A stretch of 58,872 nucleotides of DNA from Sphingobium boeckii (GTDB lineage: Bacteria > Pseudomonadota > Alphaproteobacteria > Sphingomonadales > Sphingomonadaceae): positions 1 through 58,872 of the forward strand of contig NZ_JACIJC010000008.1 of the NCBI RefSeq assembly GCF_014199215.1. Direction: 5' to 3'. Below the pieces are notes generated by a model, which was not told where the DNA came from, did not search any database, and worked only from the letters and a program-made list of their open reading frames with translations. Made by a program: the position numbers and the translations under genes. The number at the start of each line of letters is the position of its first letter. The stretch's first letter is position 1. Below, in pieces: positions 25,628 through 34,665 of the stretch.

Positions 25628-26956
25628 TCAAAGAACGCCTGCACGCAAGCTTTGCGGATTTCGACGTTCACGAACCGCAGGGCTCAATCTGCCCGGCACC
25701 GCGCGAGGCTTGCGGGCGATTCCGGCCTTCATTCGCACCAGTTCGTCTGCCTCTATGTCCTGGAATGCCCGTGCGTGTTCGTGGAGAAGATCGAGAAATG
25801 CCTGCTTCTCCTCGCAGGGCACCCAGCCCTGGCGCGTCGTAATGCCGATCACGGGGACGGATTCAAGGCATGGATAAGGCAGAGCGGCGAAAAGGCCGGT
25901 CTCTTCTTCCGCCCGAAGCTCGGACCGTGTGAGCAACGTGAGCCGATCGCTCTGCGTTACTGCCATTCGGATCGTGGCGAGAGAGTGGGTTTCGATCGTT
26001 GTCGTGGGCGCTCGCCCCACCGACGCAAAGAGTCTGCTGAATGCGGCGTGACGGGGCGCGCCCTGATTGGCGACCACCCAATCATATTCCAGCAGGTCGG
26101 CCACGCCGATCTTCTTCTTGCGCGTCAGGGGATGGCCTTGGCGCGCCACGATTACATAGGGATCCGAGAATAAGGGAACATCCACCAGATCTTCCGCGGG
26201 CGCCTTGAGCACGCCGACGATGAAATCGAGCGATCCGGCGCGAAGCTGGTGGCGCAAATGCGCAAAGGGCGCATGGACGGCCCGGACGATCGTATCGGGA
26301 TGGCAACGGGTGAATTGCACCATCACCGAACCGAGCAAGGTGGCTGGATCGAGCATAAGCGCACCGAAACGCACGCAACGATGGACGGCATCCTGGCCGG
26401 CGCGAATTTCGTCGCAAATCTCGTCAATTTCATGGGCCGCAAGCTGGAAGCGACTGGCCAGCAGATCACCGGCGTCCGTCGTCATGACCCCCGTGGCGGC
26501 GCGATGATACAGCGTTGCGCCTACATTGCATTCCAGATCGCGTGCTGCGCGATGCAGAGAGGCTTGCGATATCCCAAGGAAGTTTGCCGCCTGCGCCTGA
26601 GACTGGCTCTTGGATATCGCGATCAGCGCCCGGACTTGCGCCCGCGTGATCTTGCCCATCCGCCGCAGCATTGCCGCATGATCGCCACACGGCGAAATCT
26701 GGCGCAAGGCATCCTCAATGCCACGAAACAGACGACCGGTCGCCTCCAGATACAATTGCCCGGCCTTGGTGAGATAGGTGCCCGTTATGCGTCGCTCGAA
26801 AAGAGGTGCGCCCGCACCGGCTTCCAGCTTGGCGATCGTCTGGGTGACCGCAGGCTGCGTAAGATGGATTTCAGCCGCCGCCCGCGTGATGCTGTTAAGC
26901 CGCGCAACGGCCTCGAGCGCCTGCAGGTGGCGCAGACTAGGAACCGCGTCCAACAT
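25628..26956 (-). CDS. LysR-type regulator with two tandem HTH domains
   Basis: A 442 aa protein, about 140 residues longer than a normal LysR regulator. The N-terminal winged HTH (about 5-85) carries LTQPAVTQTIAKLEAGAGAP and LFERRITG. A second LysR-like HTH follows (about 100-185): ITRAQVRALIAISKSQSQAQ, then GISQASLHRAARDLE and TLYHRAATGVMTTDAG. The periplasmic-binding-protein-like effector domain occupies about 190-405 and a basic tail ends the chain. It is transcribed away from the lactonase-like gene at 27114-27947 and probably controls the 27-38 kb cluster, which is inference. Confidence 0.85.
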   Translation of the reverse strand: MLDAVPSLRHLQALEAVARLNSITRAAAEIHLTQPAVTQTIAKLEAGAGAPLFERRITGTYLTKAGQLYLEATGRLFRGIEDALRQISPCGDHAAMLRRMGKITRAQVRALIAISKSQSQAQAANFLGISQASLHRAARDLECNVGATLYHRAATGVMTTDAGDLLASRFQLAAHEIDEICDEIRAGQDAVHRCVRFGALMLDPATLLGSVMVQFTRCHPDTIVRAVHAPFAHLRHQLRAGSLDFIVGVLKAPAEDLVDVPLFSDPYVIVARQGHPLTRKKKIGVADLLEYDWVVANQGAPRHAAFSRLFASVGRAPTTTIETHSLATIRMAVTQSDRLTLLTRSELRAEEETGLFAALPYPCLESVPVIGITTRQGWVPCEEKQAFLDLLHEHARAFQDIEADELVRMKAGIARKPRAVPGRLSPAVRERRNPQSLRAGVL

Positions 26957-27113
26957 AAAAATATCCTCTCCGGCTGTGACTGATCACATTTCCAGATGCT
27001 TGGCGAGAGTATTTAGCTTTTTCTTATGTTCAATGACGGCGTTCGCATGATGCAGTGCGGCATATGGGTATGAGCCGTATTCGCTCAAATGGCCCATAAT
27101 CCGGCGTTCCGCG

Positions 27114-27947
27114 CTAGGCGCTCACCTCATCCATCCCGTTGACATCCCACCGCAGCCAGCGGCTCAACCCGTCCCCCATAACGAGATTGCGATTCTGGGG
27201 CGAGAGATGATCGAGATCCTCGCTGAGCATGGTGACGCATTCACGATACGAACACGTCATGCGCGAAAGGTCCGTTCCCCAGAAGACACGATCAGCGCCG
27301 AAAGCCGATAGCACCTGCGCGACATAAGGGTGAAGCGAGCGGAATGGATAGGGTTCGCCCTCGGCATATCCTGGAAGACCCGCGGCCTTCACCGCGACAT
27401 TATCGAACCGGGCCATCGCCAGCAACTCGGGCAAATGTTCGAATGCTTGTGCACCCTTGGCCCCGCGCGGCACCGCGAGATGATCGACGATGATCCGCAG
27501 CTTCGGATGACGCGCGGCCAGCGCAGCCACGAAGGGCAAAAGCCCCGGCACGAGCAGCATGATCGGCAGATCCTCCGCTTCTGCCGCATCCCAAAACCAG
27601 TCGGCGGCTCCGCTGATCAACATGGCGCGCGTGTCTGGGCGGTTGAAGCTGAGCCGTGCCCCGATCATTCCGGGTTGAGCCCGCCACCGCTGGAGTTCGT
27701 CCCGCGTCATTTCCGGCGACAGGCTCAGCAGACCCATCACGGCAAAGCGGTCCGGATATCGCTGGGCAGCCTCCAGGGATGGCGCATTGCCGCGCGGATC
27801 CCATGTGGGCGGCACCAGAATAGCCTTGTCCACGCCGGCGACCGCCATATCGGCGAGAAGCTCCTCGGCGGAATATGGCGATTGCCGATGATGATGGGGT
27901 GGCTTTCCGCCATCCCAGACGTGAACCTGAGAATCAATTACGAGCAA
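27114..27947 (-). CDS. Amidohydrolase-2 family lactonase-like hydrolase
   Basis: A 277 aa TIM-barrel metal hydrolase. It begins LVIDSQVHVWDGG (HxW variant of the HxH strand 1), has IIVDHLAVPRG near 165 and FWGTDLSRMTCSY near 225 (strand 8 Asp). These match the 2-pyrone-4,6-dicarboxylate lactonase/L-fuconolactonase/sulfomuconolactonase group, which open lactone rings in the cytosol. The start is TTG at 27947, chosen because AAGGAGAG lies 6 nt upstream; upstream in-frame ATG has no such site. Divergent from the maleate isomerase gene. Ring-opening of a lactone made by the extradiol route here is a plausible role. Confidence 0.8.
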   Translation of the reverse strand: MLVIDSQVHVWDGGKPPHHHRQSPYSAEELLADMAVAGVDKAILVPPTWDPRGNAPSLEAAQRYPDRFAVMGLLSLSPEMTRDELQRWRAQPGMIGARLSFNRPDTRAMLISGAADWFWDAAEAEDLPIMLLVPGLLPFVAALAARHPKLRIIVDHLAVPRGAKGAQAFEHLPELLAMARFDNVAVKAAGLPGYAEGEPYPFRSLHPYVAQVLSAFGADRVFWGTDLSRMTCSYRECVTMLSEDLDHLSPQNRNLVMGDGLSRWLRWDVNGMDEVSA

Positions 27948-28101
27948 GCCCGCTCTCCTTATTCGGCGTTGCACTCGCTAGATAATCCGATGACACGCGT
28001 GCACTTCGATAAGAAAAGGCGGGCCCCCTATTAGTTCGTCATCCTTAGTCTTGTTAGTGTTGGGCGCAGGGACAATTAGCAGGTTCGCAAGGAGATAATT
28101 T

Positions 28102-28854
28102 ATGGCCAGCCGTCGCATAGGTATCGTCGTGCCTTCACTGAATACGATCGTCGAAGACGATCTGAGAAGGTTTCTGCCAGCAGACATCGGCTATCACATC
28201 GCCCGCCTCCGGCTGCGCAAGACGGCCGGGAAGGTGACACGCGAGGCGTTGGTCGAGGCAGCGGGTGAAGCGATCGAGCAGTGCACCTTGCTTGCCGATG
28301 CCGATCTGGACGCGATCGCCTTCAACTGCACGGGCGCGAGCATCACCGGTGGCCCCGAGGGTGCCAGAAAGCTGGCCGATGACATCACGCTCGCAACCAG
28401 CGCGCCTGCAACCACGACGGCTTTGGCCGTGGTCGCCGCCCTCCGCGCCGTCGGGGCAACCAAGATCGTGCATATATGCCCCTTTGCACCCGAGTTCGCG
28501 CAGGATGAGGCGACGTTCCTGCGGGATTCAGGGTTTGAAGTGGTGGGCTCGCGCGGCCTGGGTTTCACCGACGCCAAAGTGGCGGCGCAGATGTCGCCGG
28601 AAGAAATCATCGAAATCATCGCAGCGACCGACATAAGGGATGCGGATGCGATCTTCCTCGCCTGCGCCAACGTCCGCGCGACAGAAGCTGTGGCAGCGCT
28701 GGAGGCCCGCTTTGGCAAGCCAGTGATCGCGAGCAATCAGGCTGTGATCTGGGCGCTGGTTCAGATGGTCGGCGGTGGAGCGGTCTTAGATGCCGGAGCG
28801 CTATTCGATCACTCCCTGTCGATCGCGCCGACGCTGGACGTGGATGCCGCCTAG
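28102..28854 (+). CDS. Maleate cis-trans isomerase-type enzyme (two catalytic Cys)
   Basis: A 250 aa Asp/Glu-racemase superfamily protein. The N-terminus RIGIVVPSLNTIVEDD is characteristic of maleate isomerases. Both catalytic cysteines are in place: Cys76 in AFNCTGASI and Cys188 in FLACANVRA, near the Cys76/Cys194 pair of characterised maleate isomerases. The enzyme would turn a cis-enedioate such as maleate into the trans form by transient Cys addition. AAGGAG lies about 8 nt before the ATG. It is divergent from the lactonase-like gene and convergent with the FAH gene, fitting a lower pathway to central metabolism. Confidence 0.83.
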   Translation: MASRRIGIVVPSLNTIVEDDLRRFLPADIGYHIARLRLRKTAGKVTREALVEAAGEAIEQCTLLADADLDAIAFNCTGASITGGPEGARKLADDITLATSAPATTTALAVVAALRAVGATKIVHICPFAPEFAQDEATFLRDSGFEVVGSRGLGFTDAKVAAQMSPEEIIEIIAATDIRDADAIFLACANVRATEAVAALEARFGKPVIASNQAVIWALVQMVGGGAVLDAGALFDHSLSIAPTLDVDAA

Positions 28855-28869
28855 CGCCGGCGCGGCTCC

Positions 28870-29733
28870 TTAGCCCTCCGCCATCACGGGGTTCGACAGC
28901 CGTCCCACGCCTTCGATCTCGATCTCGCAACGATCACCCGCCTTCATCCACAAAGGCGGCTTGCGGGAGAAGCCAACCCCGCTCGGCGTTCCGGTTGCCA
29001 GCACGTCGCCGGGCACCAGCGGGGCCACGATGGAAGCGTAAGCGATGAAGGCGGGAATCTTGAACAGCATGTCACGGGTATTGCCGTCCTGAACCAACTG
29101 GCCGTTGAGCCAGGTTTTGACGGAGAGATTATCGACATCGGCGATCTCGTCAGCCGTCACCATCTGTGGCCCGAGGGCCGCCGTCTGGTAGAAATTCTTC
29201 CCCGGCGTGATCTGCTTGGTATGAAACTGCCAGTCGCGGATGCTGCCGTCATTGAAAACGGCAAAGCCGGCGACATGGCTCATGGCATCGGCTTCCGAGA
29301 TATTGCGCCCCCCCTTGCCGATGATGACGGCAAGCTCCCCTTCATAATCGAACTGCTCGGAGGCGGCTGGTGCCCTTAGCGGCTGCTGATGCCCGGTCAT
29401 GGAATCCGCGGCGCGCAGGAACAAGGCCGGTTTCTTGGGCAATTCCTGAACCCGACCGGCAGACTCGACCTCCTTGTGATGCTCGACATAGTTGAGCGCG
29501 AGGCACCATAAGTGCATCGGATTGGGGATCACGGGCAGATAGCTGATAGCATCGAACGCAACATCCGCGGCCTGATCGGCCAATGCGGCCGCACGATCGA
29601 GCGCGTCTGCAGCCAGCAGCTTTTTGAGCGTGGGAAATTCACTGCCAAGATGCTTGCCCAGATCGATGATGCCATCGGCCCGGGCTATACCGTAACTCGC
29701 ACGACCGTTATGTTCAAAGCTGATGAGTTTCAT
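28870..29733 (-). CDS. Fumarylacetoacetate hydrolase (FAH) family protein
   Basis: A 287 aa protein with an N-terminal small domain (1-70) and a FAH catalytic fold. Metal ligands are visible in FDYEGELAVIIG (Glu-x-Glu) near 128 and NDGSIRDWQ (Asp) near 160, and the C-terminal motif is LATGTPSGVGFSRKP. The family hydrolyses or decarboxylates 2-oxo-alkenoates and acylpyruvates, common in meta-cleavage pathways. It lies 12 bp after the SDR gene and in one minus-strand run with LigJ, so it is probably co-transcribed. Confidence 0.88.
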   Translation of the reverse strand: MKLISFEHNGRASYGIARADGIIDLGKHLGSEFPTLKKLLAADALDRAAALADQAADVAFDAISYLPVIPNPMHLWCLALNYVEHHKEVESAGRVQELPKKPALFLRAADSMTGHQQPLRAPAASEQFDYEGELAVIIGKGGRNISEADAMSHVAGFAVFNDGSIRDWQFHTKQITPGKNFYQTAALGPQMVTADEIADVDNLSVKTWLNGQLVQDGNTRDMLFKIPAFIAYASIVAPLVPGDVLATGTPSGVGFSRKPPLWMKAGDRCEIEIEGVGRLSNPVMAEG

Positions 29734-29745
29734 GGAATGATATCC

Positions 29746-30525
29746 TTAGACGAGGCCGCGATAGCTGCCGCCATCGAGTTGCAGGTTCTGACCGGAAATG
29801 AAGCTCGCCTGAGCCGAGCAGAAATAGGCGCACGCATCGCCGAAGTCGGCGGGATCACCCAGACGCTTGGCCGCGATCGTATCCGCGATCTCGGCATAAG
29901 CCTCCTCTAAGGTGATGCCGCGGAGCTTCACCTGACGCTCCGCCATGAATTTCTGGCGATCCGTGTTGAACCGTTCGGGCAACAGGTTGTTGATCGTGAC
30001 ATTATCGACGACCGTATCGCGCTGGAGCGACTTCGATAGTGCAGTCAATCCGGTGCGAACCGCGGTGGACAGCCCCATGGTCGGGCTGGGTGATTTCACC
30101 ATCGCGGATGTGATGTTGATAATTCGCCCCCATTTGCGGGCGCGCATACCCGGCACAACCGCCTTGATGAGGAATATGGGTGCCAGCATGTTGGCATGGA
30201 TTCCCTTCATCCAATCATCATAGCTCCAATCGTCGAGCTTGCCCGGCGGCGGCCCGGCATTGTTATTGACCAGGATATCGGGTTCGGGGCAGGCGGCGAG
30301 CAAGGTTGCGCGGCCATCCTCGGTGTCGATATCGGCAACCACCGCCGTGACTTGAGCTCCCGTCTGAGCCCTGATCGTTTCGGCCGCCCCGGCAAGCCGC
30401 GATTCGTCGCGGCCGTTGATGAACACCACCGCCCCTTCGCGCGCCAACGATGTGGCGCAAGCAAGGCCAAGCCCTTTTGACGATGCACAGACGATGGCTT
30501 TGCGGCCCGTGATACCCAGATCCAT
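29746..30525 (-). CDS. Divergent SDR-fold oxidoreductase lacking Tyr-x3-Lys
   Basis: A 259 aa SDR. The cofactor loop is CASSKGLGLA rather than TGxxxGIG, and NNNAG near 87 and the TSAM serine (Ser140) are present. Where Tyr-x3-Lys is expected, the chain reads Ser153-Thr-Ala-Val-Arg157. This substitution is shared by a known SDR subgroup with LSxAxRxG, so it is probably a family trait rather than decay, but classical proton relay is not possible. It is 12 bp from both FAH and LigJ genes, in the same operon. Reaction uncertain. Confidence 0.8.
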   Translation of the reverse strand: MDLGITGRKAIVCASSKGLGLACATSLAREGAVVFINGRDESRLAGAAETIRAQTGAQVTAVVADIDTEDGRATLLAACPEPDILVNNNAGPPPGKLDDWSYDDWMKGIHANMLAPIFLIKAVVPGMRARKWGRIINITSAMVKSPSPTMGLSTAVRTGLTALSKSLQRDTVVDNVTINNLLPERFNTDRQKFMAERQVKLRGITLEEAYAEIADTIAAKRLGDPADFGDACAYFCSAQASFISGQNLQLDGGSYRGLV

Positions 30526-30537
30526 CTTTATCTCCGT

Positions 30538-31551
30538 TCAGAGGCCGCGCGCGCGCAGCTTTTCATTCAGATGCGGAAACACCCGCCTGGCATTGCCTTC
30601 GAAAATCTGTGCGCGATCGGCGTCGCTCAAAAAGGCGGCGTTATCCACATAACGCTTGGTATCATCGAAGTTGAAACCGGTTCGCGGATCGATCCCCTTC
30701 ACGGCACCGATCATCTCCGAGCCGAACAGCACGTTCTTCGCCGGAATCACATGGGTCAGCAGGTCGATCCCCGGCTGATGATAGACGCACGTATCAAAAT
30801 AGACATTCTTGAGCAGACCGTCTTCGAGTTCGTCCCGCCCCATGTCGAGCGCCAGCCCACGATAACGACCCCAGTGATAGGGCACCGCGCCGCCGCCGTG
30901 CGGGATGATGAGGCGCAATTGGGGGAAATCCGCGAACAGATCGTTCTGGATCAACTGCATGAACGTGGTCGTATCGCCATTGATGTAATGCGCACCCGTG
31001 TGATGGACGCCCGGCGCGCAGGAGCCGCTGACATGGATCATTGCCGGCACATCCAGCGCGGCCATCGCTTCATATATCGGGTAATAGCTTGGGTCCGTCA
31101 GTGGCGGCACGGTCCAATGCCCGCCGGAGGCATCAGGATTGAGATTGCAGCCAATAAATCCCAATTCCTCCACGCACCGCTTCAATTCATCAGCGCACGC
31201 CTCGGTCGACGCACCGGGCGACTGGGGCAATTGGCAGACGCCGACGAAATTATCGGGAAACATATCGCAAACGCGCGCGATGATGTCGTTGCAGACGCGG
31301 GACCAGGCGATGCTGGTCTCTAGATCGCCCAGATGGTGCCCCATCTGCCCCGCAATCGGCGAGAAAATGGTCATATCCGCATTGCGCTCACGCTGTTGCC
31401 TGAGTTGACCGCCCTCTATGCTTTCGCGAAGTTCATCGTCGCTTATCGCGGGGCCGGCAGCATTGGGCTTTTCGCCGGCCAGTTGCGCTTGCCGCCAGGC
31501 GTGAAGGGTTTTGGGCACGGTCGTATAATGTCCGTGGCAATCAATGATCAT
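30538..31551 (-). CDS. ligJ: 4-Oxalomesaconate hydratase
   Basis: A 337 aa amidohydrolase-superfamily enzyme that matches LigJ of the protocatechuate 4,5-cleavage pathway in segments I recognise: MIIDCHGHYT at the start, TIFSPIAGQMGHH, GFIGCNLNPDASGGHW, PAMIHVSGSC, RLIIPHGGGAVPYHWGR and VLFGSEMIGAVKGIDP. The enzyme adds water to 4-oxalomesaconate to give 4-carboxy-4-hydroxy-2-oxoadipate, cleaved next by an aldolase. ATG at 31551 has GGAG 5 nt upstream; an earlier in-frame ATG is less well placed. First gene of the LigJ-SDR-FAH operon and divergent from the decarboxylase-like pair. Confidence 0.88.
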   Translation of the reverse strand: MIIDCHGHYTTVPKTLHAWRQAQLAGEKPNAAGPAISDDELRESIEGGQLRQQRERNADMTIFSPIAGQMGHHLGDLETSIAWSRVCNDIIARVCDMFPDNFVGVCQLPQSPGASTEACADELKRCVEELGFIGCNLNPDASGGHWTVPPLTDPSYYPIYEAMAALDVPAMIHVSGSCAPGVHHTGAHYINGDTTTFMQLIQNDLFADFPQLRLIIPHGGGAVPYHWGRYRGLALDMGRDELEDGLLKNVYFDTCVYHQPGIDLLTHVIPAKNVLFGSEMIGAVKGIDPRTGFNFDDTKRYVDNAAFLSDADRAQIFEGNARRVFPHLNEKLRARGL

Positions 31552-31786
31552 TTCCGCTCCCGCACTGCTCAATCTTCGCGTTTCCTGACCTTAGTGCGTT
31601 CGGCGCCCCAAGCTGCAATTACAAAGGTGCGGGGAGCGATAAGCAAAGCGGAAGCCGCGTGCGGCTGTGGCACCTCCGAATTTATGCCCTCGCATGGTCT
31701 TCATATTATCGTCCGAAATGCCGGCGTGCTTTCCCATCTGGAGCAGCCGCGCCCGTTATGGCCGGCGAATTGAACCAGAGGTAAAA

Positions 31787-32740
31787 ATGACATTGCGGCT
31801 GCGCACGGTGCTTGGTCCTCACGGCCAGACCGCCGGATTGAAATCCGGTGAGATCACGGTCCAAGGTGCCACGCTCGATTTCGAGACCTTCAAGCGGATG
31901 CCGGACGCCTATCGCCGCATGGCGCGCACCGCCGAATTCGACGTGTGCGAACTGGCACCGACAACCTATCTGATTGCGCGCGCCAAGGGGGTGCCGATCA
32001 CGGCATTGCCGATCCCGATGACGCGCCGTTTCCGTCATGCCGGCCTGGTGCGCCGCGAGGGTTCTCCCATAAGCGAGCCCAAGGATCTGGAAGGCAAGCG
32101 CGTCGGCATCCGCGCTTATACGGTCACCGCCGGGACATGGACCCGTGGCGTGCTCGCCGAGGAATATGGGCTGGACACTTCGAAGGTGCATTGGATCACC
32201 GAGGAAGAGGAAAATATCCCGGACGCCGATCTGCCACCCAATGTCACGCGCGTGGACGAGAAACTGTCTGCCTTGTTTGCGCGTGGTGAGCTTGATGCGG
32301 GATTTGCCGGCCTGGCAGGGATCGGCGACCCTCCCGAAGGCGAAAGCTATATCGACATGTTTGATAAGCCCGCGCCCCTGGAGGCCGCCTGGTTCAAGAA
32401 GACCGGCATCTATCCAATTCATGGGCTGATCACCGTAAGGAACGACGTGTTGGCGGCCAATCCGGAACTGCCGCAGGCATTGATGGATGCGTTCGTCGCG
32501 GCGAAGACGCTTTATCTGGCTGATGTGTTCGCCGGTGTCCGCGATGAAGCGGAAGATCGCCGTTATCGCAAGCTCGCCGATTTGGTCGGCGATCCATTGC
32601 CCTACGGCTTTACCGCCAACAAGCCATCGCTCGAGGCGTTGGTGCGCTATTCCGAGGATCAGGGATTCATCAAGAACATGCCTTCGCTCGAGGCGCTCTT
32701 TCTGCCCATCGAACCCGCCAGCAAGAATCAGGAGAATTGA
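31787..32740 (+). CDS. 4,5-Dihydroxyphthalate decarboxylase-like protein (first of pair)
   Basis: A 317 aa protein with a periplasmic-binding-protein-like fold (NMT1/Pht5 group) but no signal peptide, so it is cytosolic. Typical segments are FDVCELAPTTYLIARAKG near 55, DLEGKRVGIRAYTVTAGTW near 98 and GIYPIHGLITVRNDVL near 208. The Pht5 group decarboxylates 4,5-dihydroxyphthalate to protocatechuate; database entries often mislabel it an ABC binding protein. AGAGG lies 6 nt before the ATG. Its stop overlaps the region of the next start, and the following gene is a paralogue. Substrate analogues other than dihydroxyphthalate are possible. Confidence 0.8.
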   Translation: MTLRLRTVLGPHGQTAGLKSGEITVQGATLDFETFKRMPDAYRRMARTAEFDVCELAPTTYLIARAKGVPITALPIPMTRRFRHAGLVRREGSPISEPKDLEGKRVGIRAYTVTAGTWTRGVLAEEYGLDTSKVHWITEEEENIPDADLPPNVTRVDEKLSALFARGELDAGFAGLAGIGDPPEGESYIDMFDKPAPLEAAWFKKTGIYPIHGLITVRNDVLAANPELPQALMDAFVAAKTLYLADVFAGVRDEAEDRRYRKLADLVGDPLPYGFTANKPSLEALVRYSEDQGFIKNMPSLEALFLPIEPASKNQEN

Positions 32741-32742
32741 AG

Positions 32743-33654
32743 GTGTACGGTGACGGCAAGCTCAAACTGCGTGCGCTGATCGGTGAATATCCCAAAACGC
32801 AGGCGCTGCGCGAGGCGCGCATCGCTTCGGACATCATCGAACTCGATATCGCCGACATCGCTCAGGCTCCCAAGGGGTTCAAGCCGCTGGTGCGCGAACT
32901 GGCGTTCGATGTGGCCGAAGTATCGATCATCACTTTTCTTCAGGCCAAGGCGGCCGGCAAGCCCTATGCGCTGCTGCCCTATGTCGTGAACGGAAAATTC
33001 CACCATGACAGTCTGCTGGTATCGACCAATGCAGGCATTGAAACGCCGAAGGATCTCGAAGGCAAGCGCATCGGTATGCGGATGTATTCGCAGACGACGC
33101 CCACCTGGGTCCGCGGCTTTCTGCAGAATGATTATGGGGTTGATCTGTCCACGATCGAATGGGTTACGTTCGAGGAACCGCATGTTCAGGAATTTCCGGA
33201 TCCGCCTGGCGTGGTGCGTGGAGAGAAAGGCAAGCAACTGTTCGATATGCTGGTGGGCGGCGAGCTTCACGCGGCCTTTATCAGCGGCGCGCCCGAAGAC
33301 CCGCGGGTGCGCAAATTGCTTGCAGATCCCGCTTCGGCCGCTGCGGACTGGAGCCGGACACATCATGGCGCAGTGCCGATCAATCACATGCTCGCCGTGC
33401 GACAGGAGCTTCTGGATGAGCGCCCCGATGCCGTGCGCGAATTCTTCCGTTTGCTGCACGATGCGCGCATGGCCATGGATCCCGCACCCACCACGGCCAT
33501 GCTCGATCGCGAACCCTATGGCGTTGACAAGGTTCGCACCGCGGTCGATCTCGCCAATCTCTATGCGGTGCAACAGGGCTTGATCCCGCGCGCCTACAGC
33601 GTTGATGAATTATTCGACGAATTTACCGCATCGCTCGGCAACGATAAGCGGTAA
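32743..33654 (+). CDS. 4,5-Dihydroxyphthalate decarboxylase-like protein (second of pair)
   Basis: A 303 aa paralogue of the preceding gene with the same landmarks: FDVAEVSIITFLQAKAAGKP near 60, DLEGKRIGMRMYSQTTPTW near 102 and GAVPINHMLAVRQELL near 208. No signal peptide. I prefer GTG at 32743, 8 nt after GGAG; TTG at 32737 overlaps the previous stop but sits only 2 nt from GGAG. The two decarboxylase-like subunits may form a heteromer or act on two carboxyl groups. A two-domain dioxygenase follows after 15 bp. Confidence 0.8.
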   Translation: MYGDGKLKLRALIGEYPKTQALREARIASDIIELDIADIAQAPKGFKPLVRELAFDVAEVSIITFLQAKAAGKPYALLPYVVNGKFHHDSLLVSTNAGIETPKDLEGKRIGMRMYSQTTPTWVRGFLQNDYGVDLSTIEWVTFEEPHVQEFPDPPGVVRGEKGKQLFDMLVGGELHAAFISGAPEDPRVRKLLADPASAAADWSRTHHGAVPINHMLAVRQELLDERPDAVREFFRLLHDARMAMDPAPTTAMLDREPYGVDKVRTAVDLANLYAVQQGLIPRAYSVDELFDEFTASLGNDKR

Positions 33655-33669
33655 GGACCGGAGAGACAC

Positions 33670-34590
33670 ATGCCCGTTATCAAAGCCCGCAACATTGCCT
33701 GGTGCCGCCTGAGGGCACCCGATCTCGACAAGATGGAGCAATTCCTGGTCGATTTCGGTCTGGTCACCGCACTCAAGACCGAGACCGCGCTCTATATGCG
33801 CGGAAACGGGGCACGGCCCTTTATCCACATCACCGAAAAGGGTGACCCGGGCTTTATCGGTTTTGCCTATGAGGCGGGCACTGCCGAGGATCTCGAGAAA
33901 GTCGCCCAGCTCCCCGGCGCATCCGCGATTGAGGATATGGACGTGCCAGGCGGTGGCCGGCGCGTCGTGCTGCGCGAACCCAACGGGTATCAGATCGAAG
34001 TCGTGCATGGCATGGCCACGGCGGACGAGATCGATTGCGATCCCAAGATGCGGCGTTCTTTCGATCCTTATGCGCGCAAGGGGCCGGCGCGGGTGCGTCG
34101 CGTGGCGCACGGCGTTTTCGCGACGCCGATCGTCGAGGAAACGCTCGCATGGTTCCATGAAACGCTGGGCTTCATCAAGACCGACGAGCTGCGTCTCAAG
34201 GATTCGAACGCGCTGATCGGCGCCTTTTACCGGATCGATGCCGGTGATGAGCCGGTCGATCATCACGTCATTTTCGTCAACCGGAACGCGCGTGCGGGAA
34301 TGCACCACGTCTCTTTCGAGGTGGAGGATGTAAACGACGTCTTCTTCGGTCACGATCATTTGAAGACGGTCGGCGACTATGAACATATCCGCGGCATTTC
34401 CCGCCATGCGCTCGGCAGCCAGATATTCGATTATTGGGTCTCGCCCTGGGATCAGATGCACGAACATTGGAGCAGCAACGAACGCTTCAACGCATCGAGC
34501 GCTTCGCATATCGTGCCGATCGGGCCAGGGCTGGCGCATGATTCGGGGGAGAAGCCGAGCGAGCGGTTTACCAAGCAGGTCACGCAATAA
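33670..34590 (+). CDS. Two-domain extradiol-type dioxygenase (VOC superfamily)
   Basis: A 306 aa protein with two VOC domains (about 5-125 and 135-290). The C-terminal domain keeps what look like the metal ligands of type I extradiol dioxygenases: His in RVAHGVFATP near 144, His in GMHHVSFEVEDV near 213 and Glu in QMHEHWS near 270. The type I enzymes use Fe(II) or Mn(II) and O2 to cleave a catechol ring next to the diol. GGAGAG lies about 7 nt before the ATG. It is the third gene after the two decarboxylase-like genes, so ring cleavage after decarboxylation is a natural reading. Substrate not proved. Confidence 0.82.
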   Translation: MPVIKARNIAWCRLRAPDLDKMEQFLVDFGLVTALKTETALYMRGNGARPFIHITEKGDPGFIGFAYEAGTAEDLEKVAQLPGASAIEDMDVPGGGRRVVLREPNGYQIEVVHGMATADEIDCDPKMRRSFDPYARKGPARVRRVAHGVFATPIVEETLAWFHETLGFIKTDELRLKDSNALIGAFYRIDAGDEPVDHHVIFVNRNARAGMHHVSFEVEDVNDVFFGHDHLKTVGDYEHIRGISRHALGSQIFDYWVSPWDQMHEHWSSNERFNASSASHIVPIGPGLAHDSGEKPSERFTKQVTQ

Positions 34591-34665
34591 GCCGCCGCGC
34601 GCGCCCCATATTACCAGTCGGGGTGCGGGCTGACACCACTTCACCGCCCACGCTGAGTTGACCAG

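Noticed and set aside
31787-33654. Reading the paired genes as ABC-transporter substrate-binding proteins
   Set aside because: Neither has a signal peptide or lipobox, and no permease or ATPase gene is nearby. The cytosolic Pht5-type decarboxylase reading fits better.
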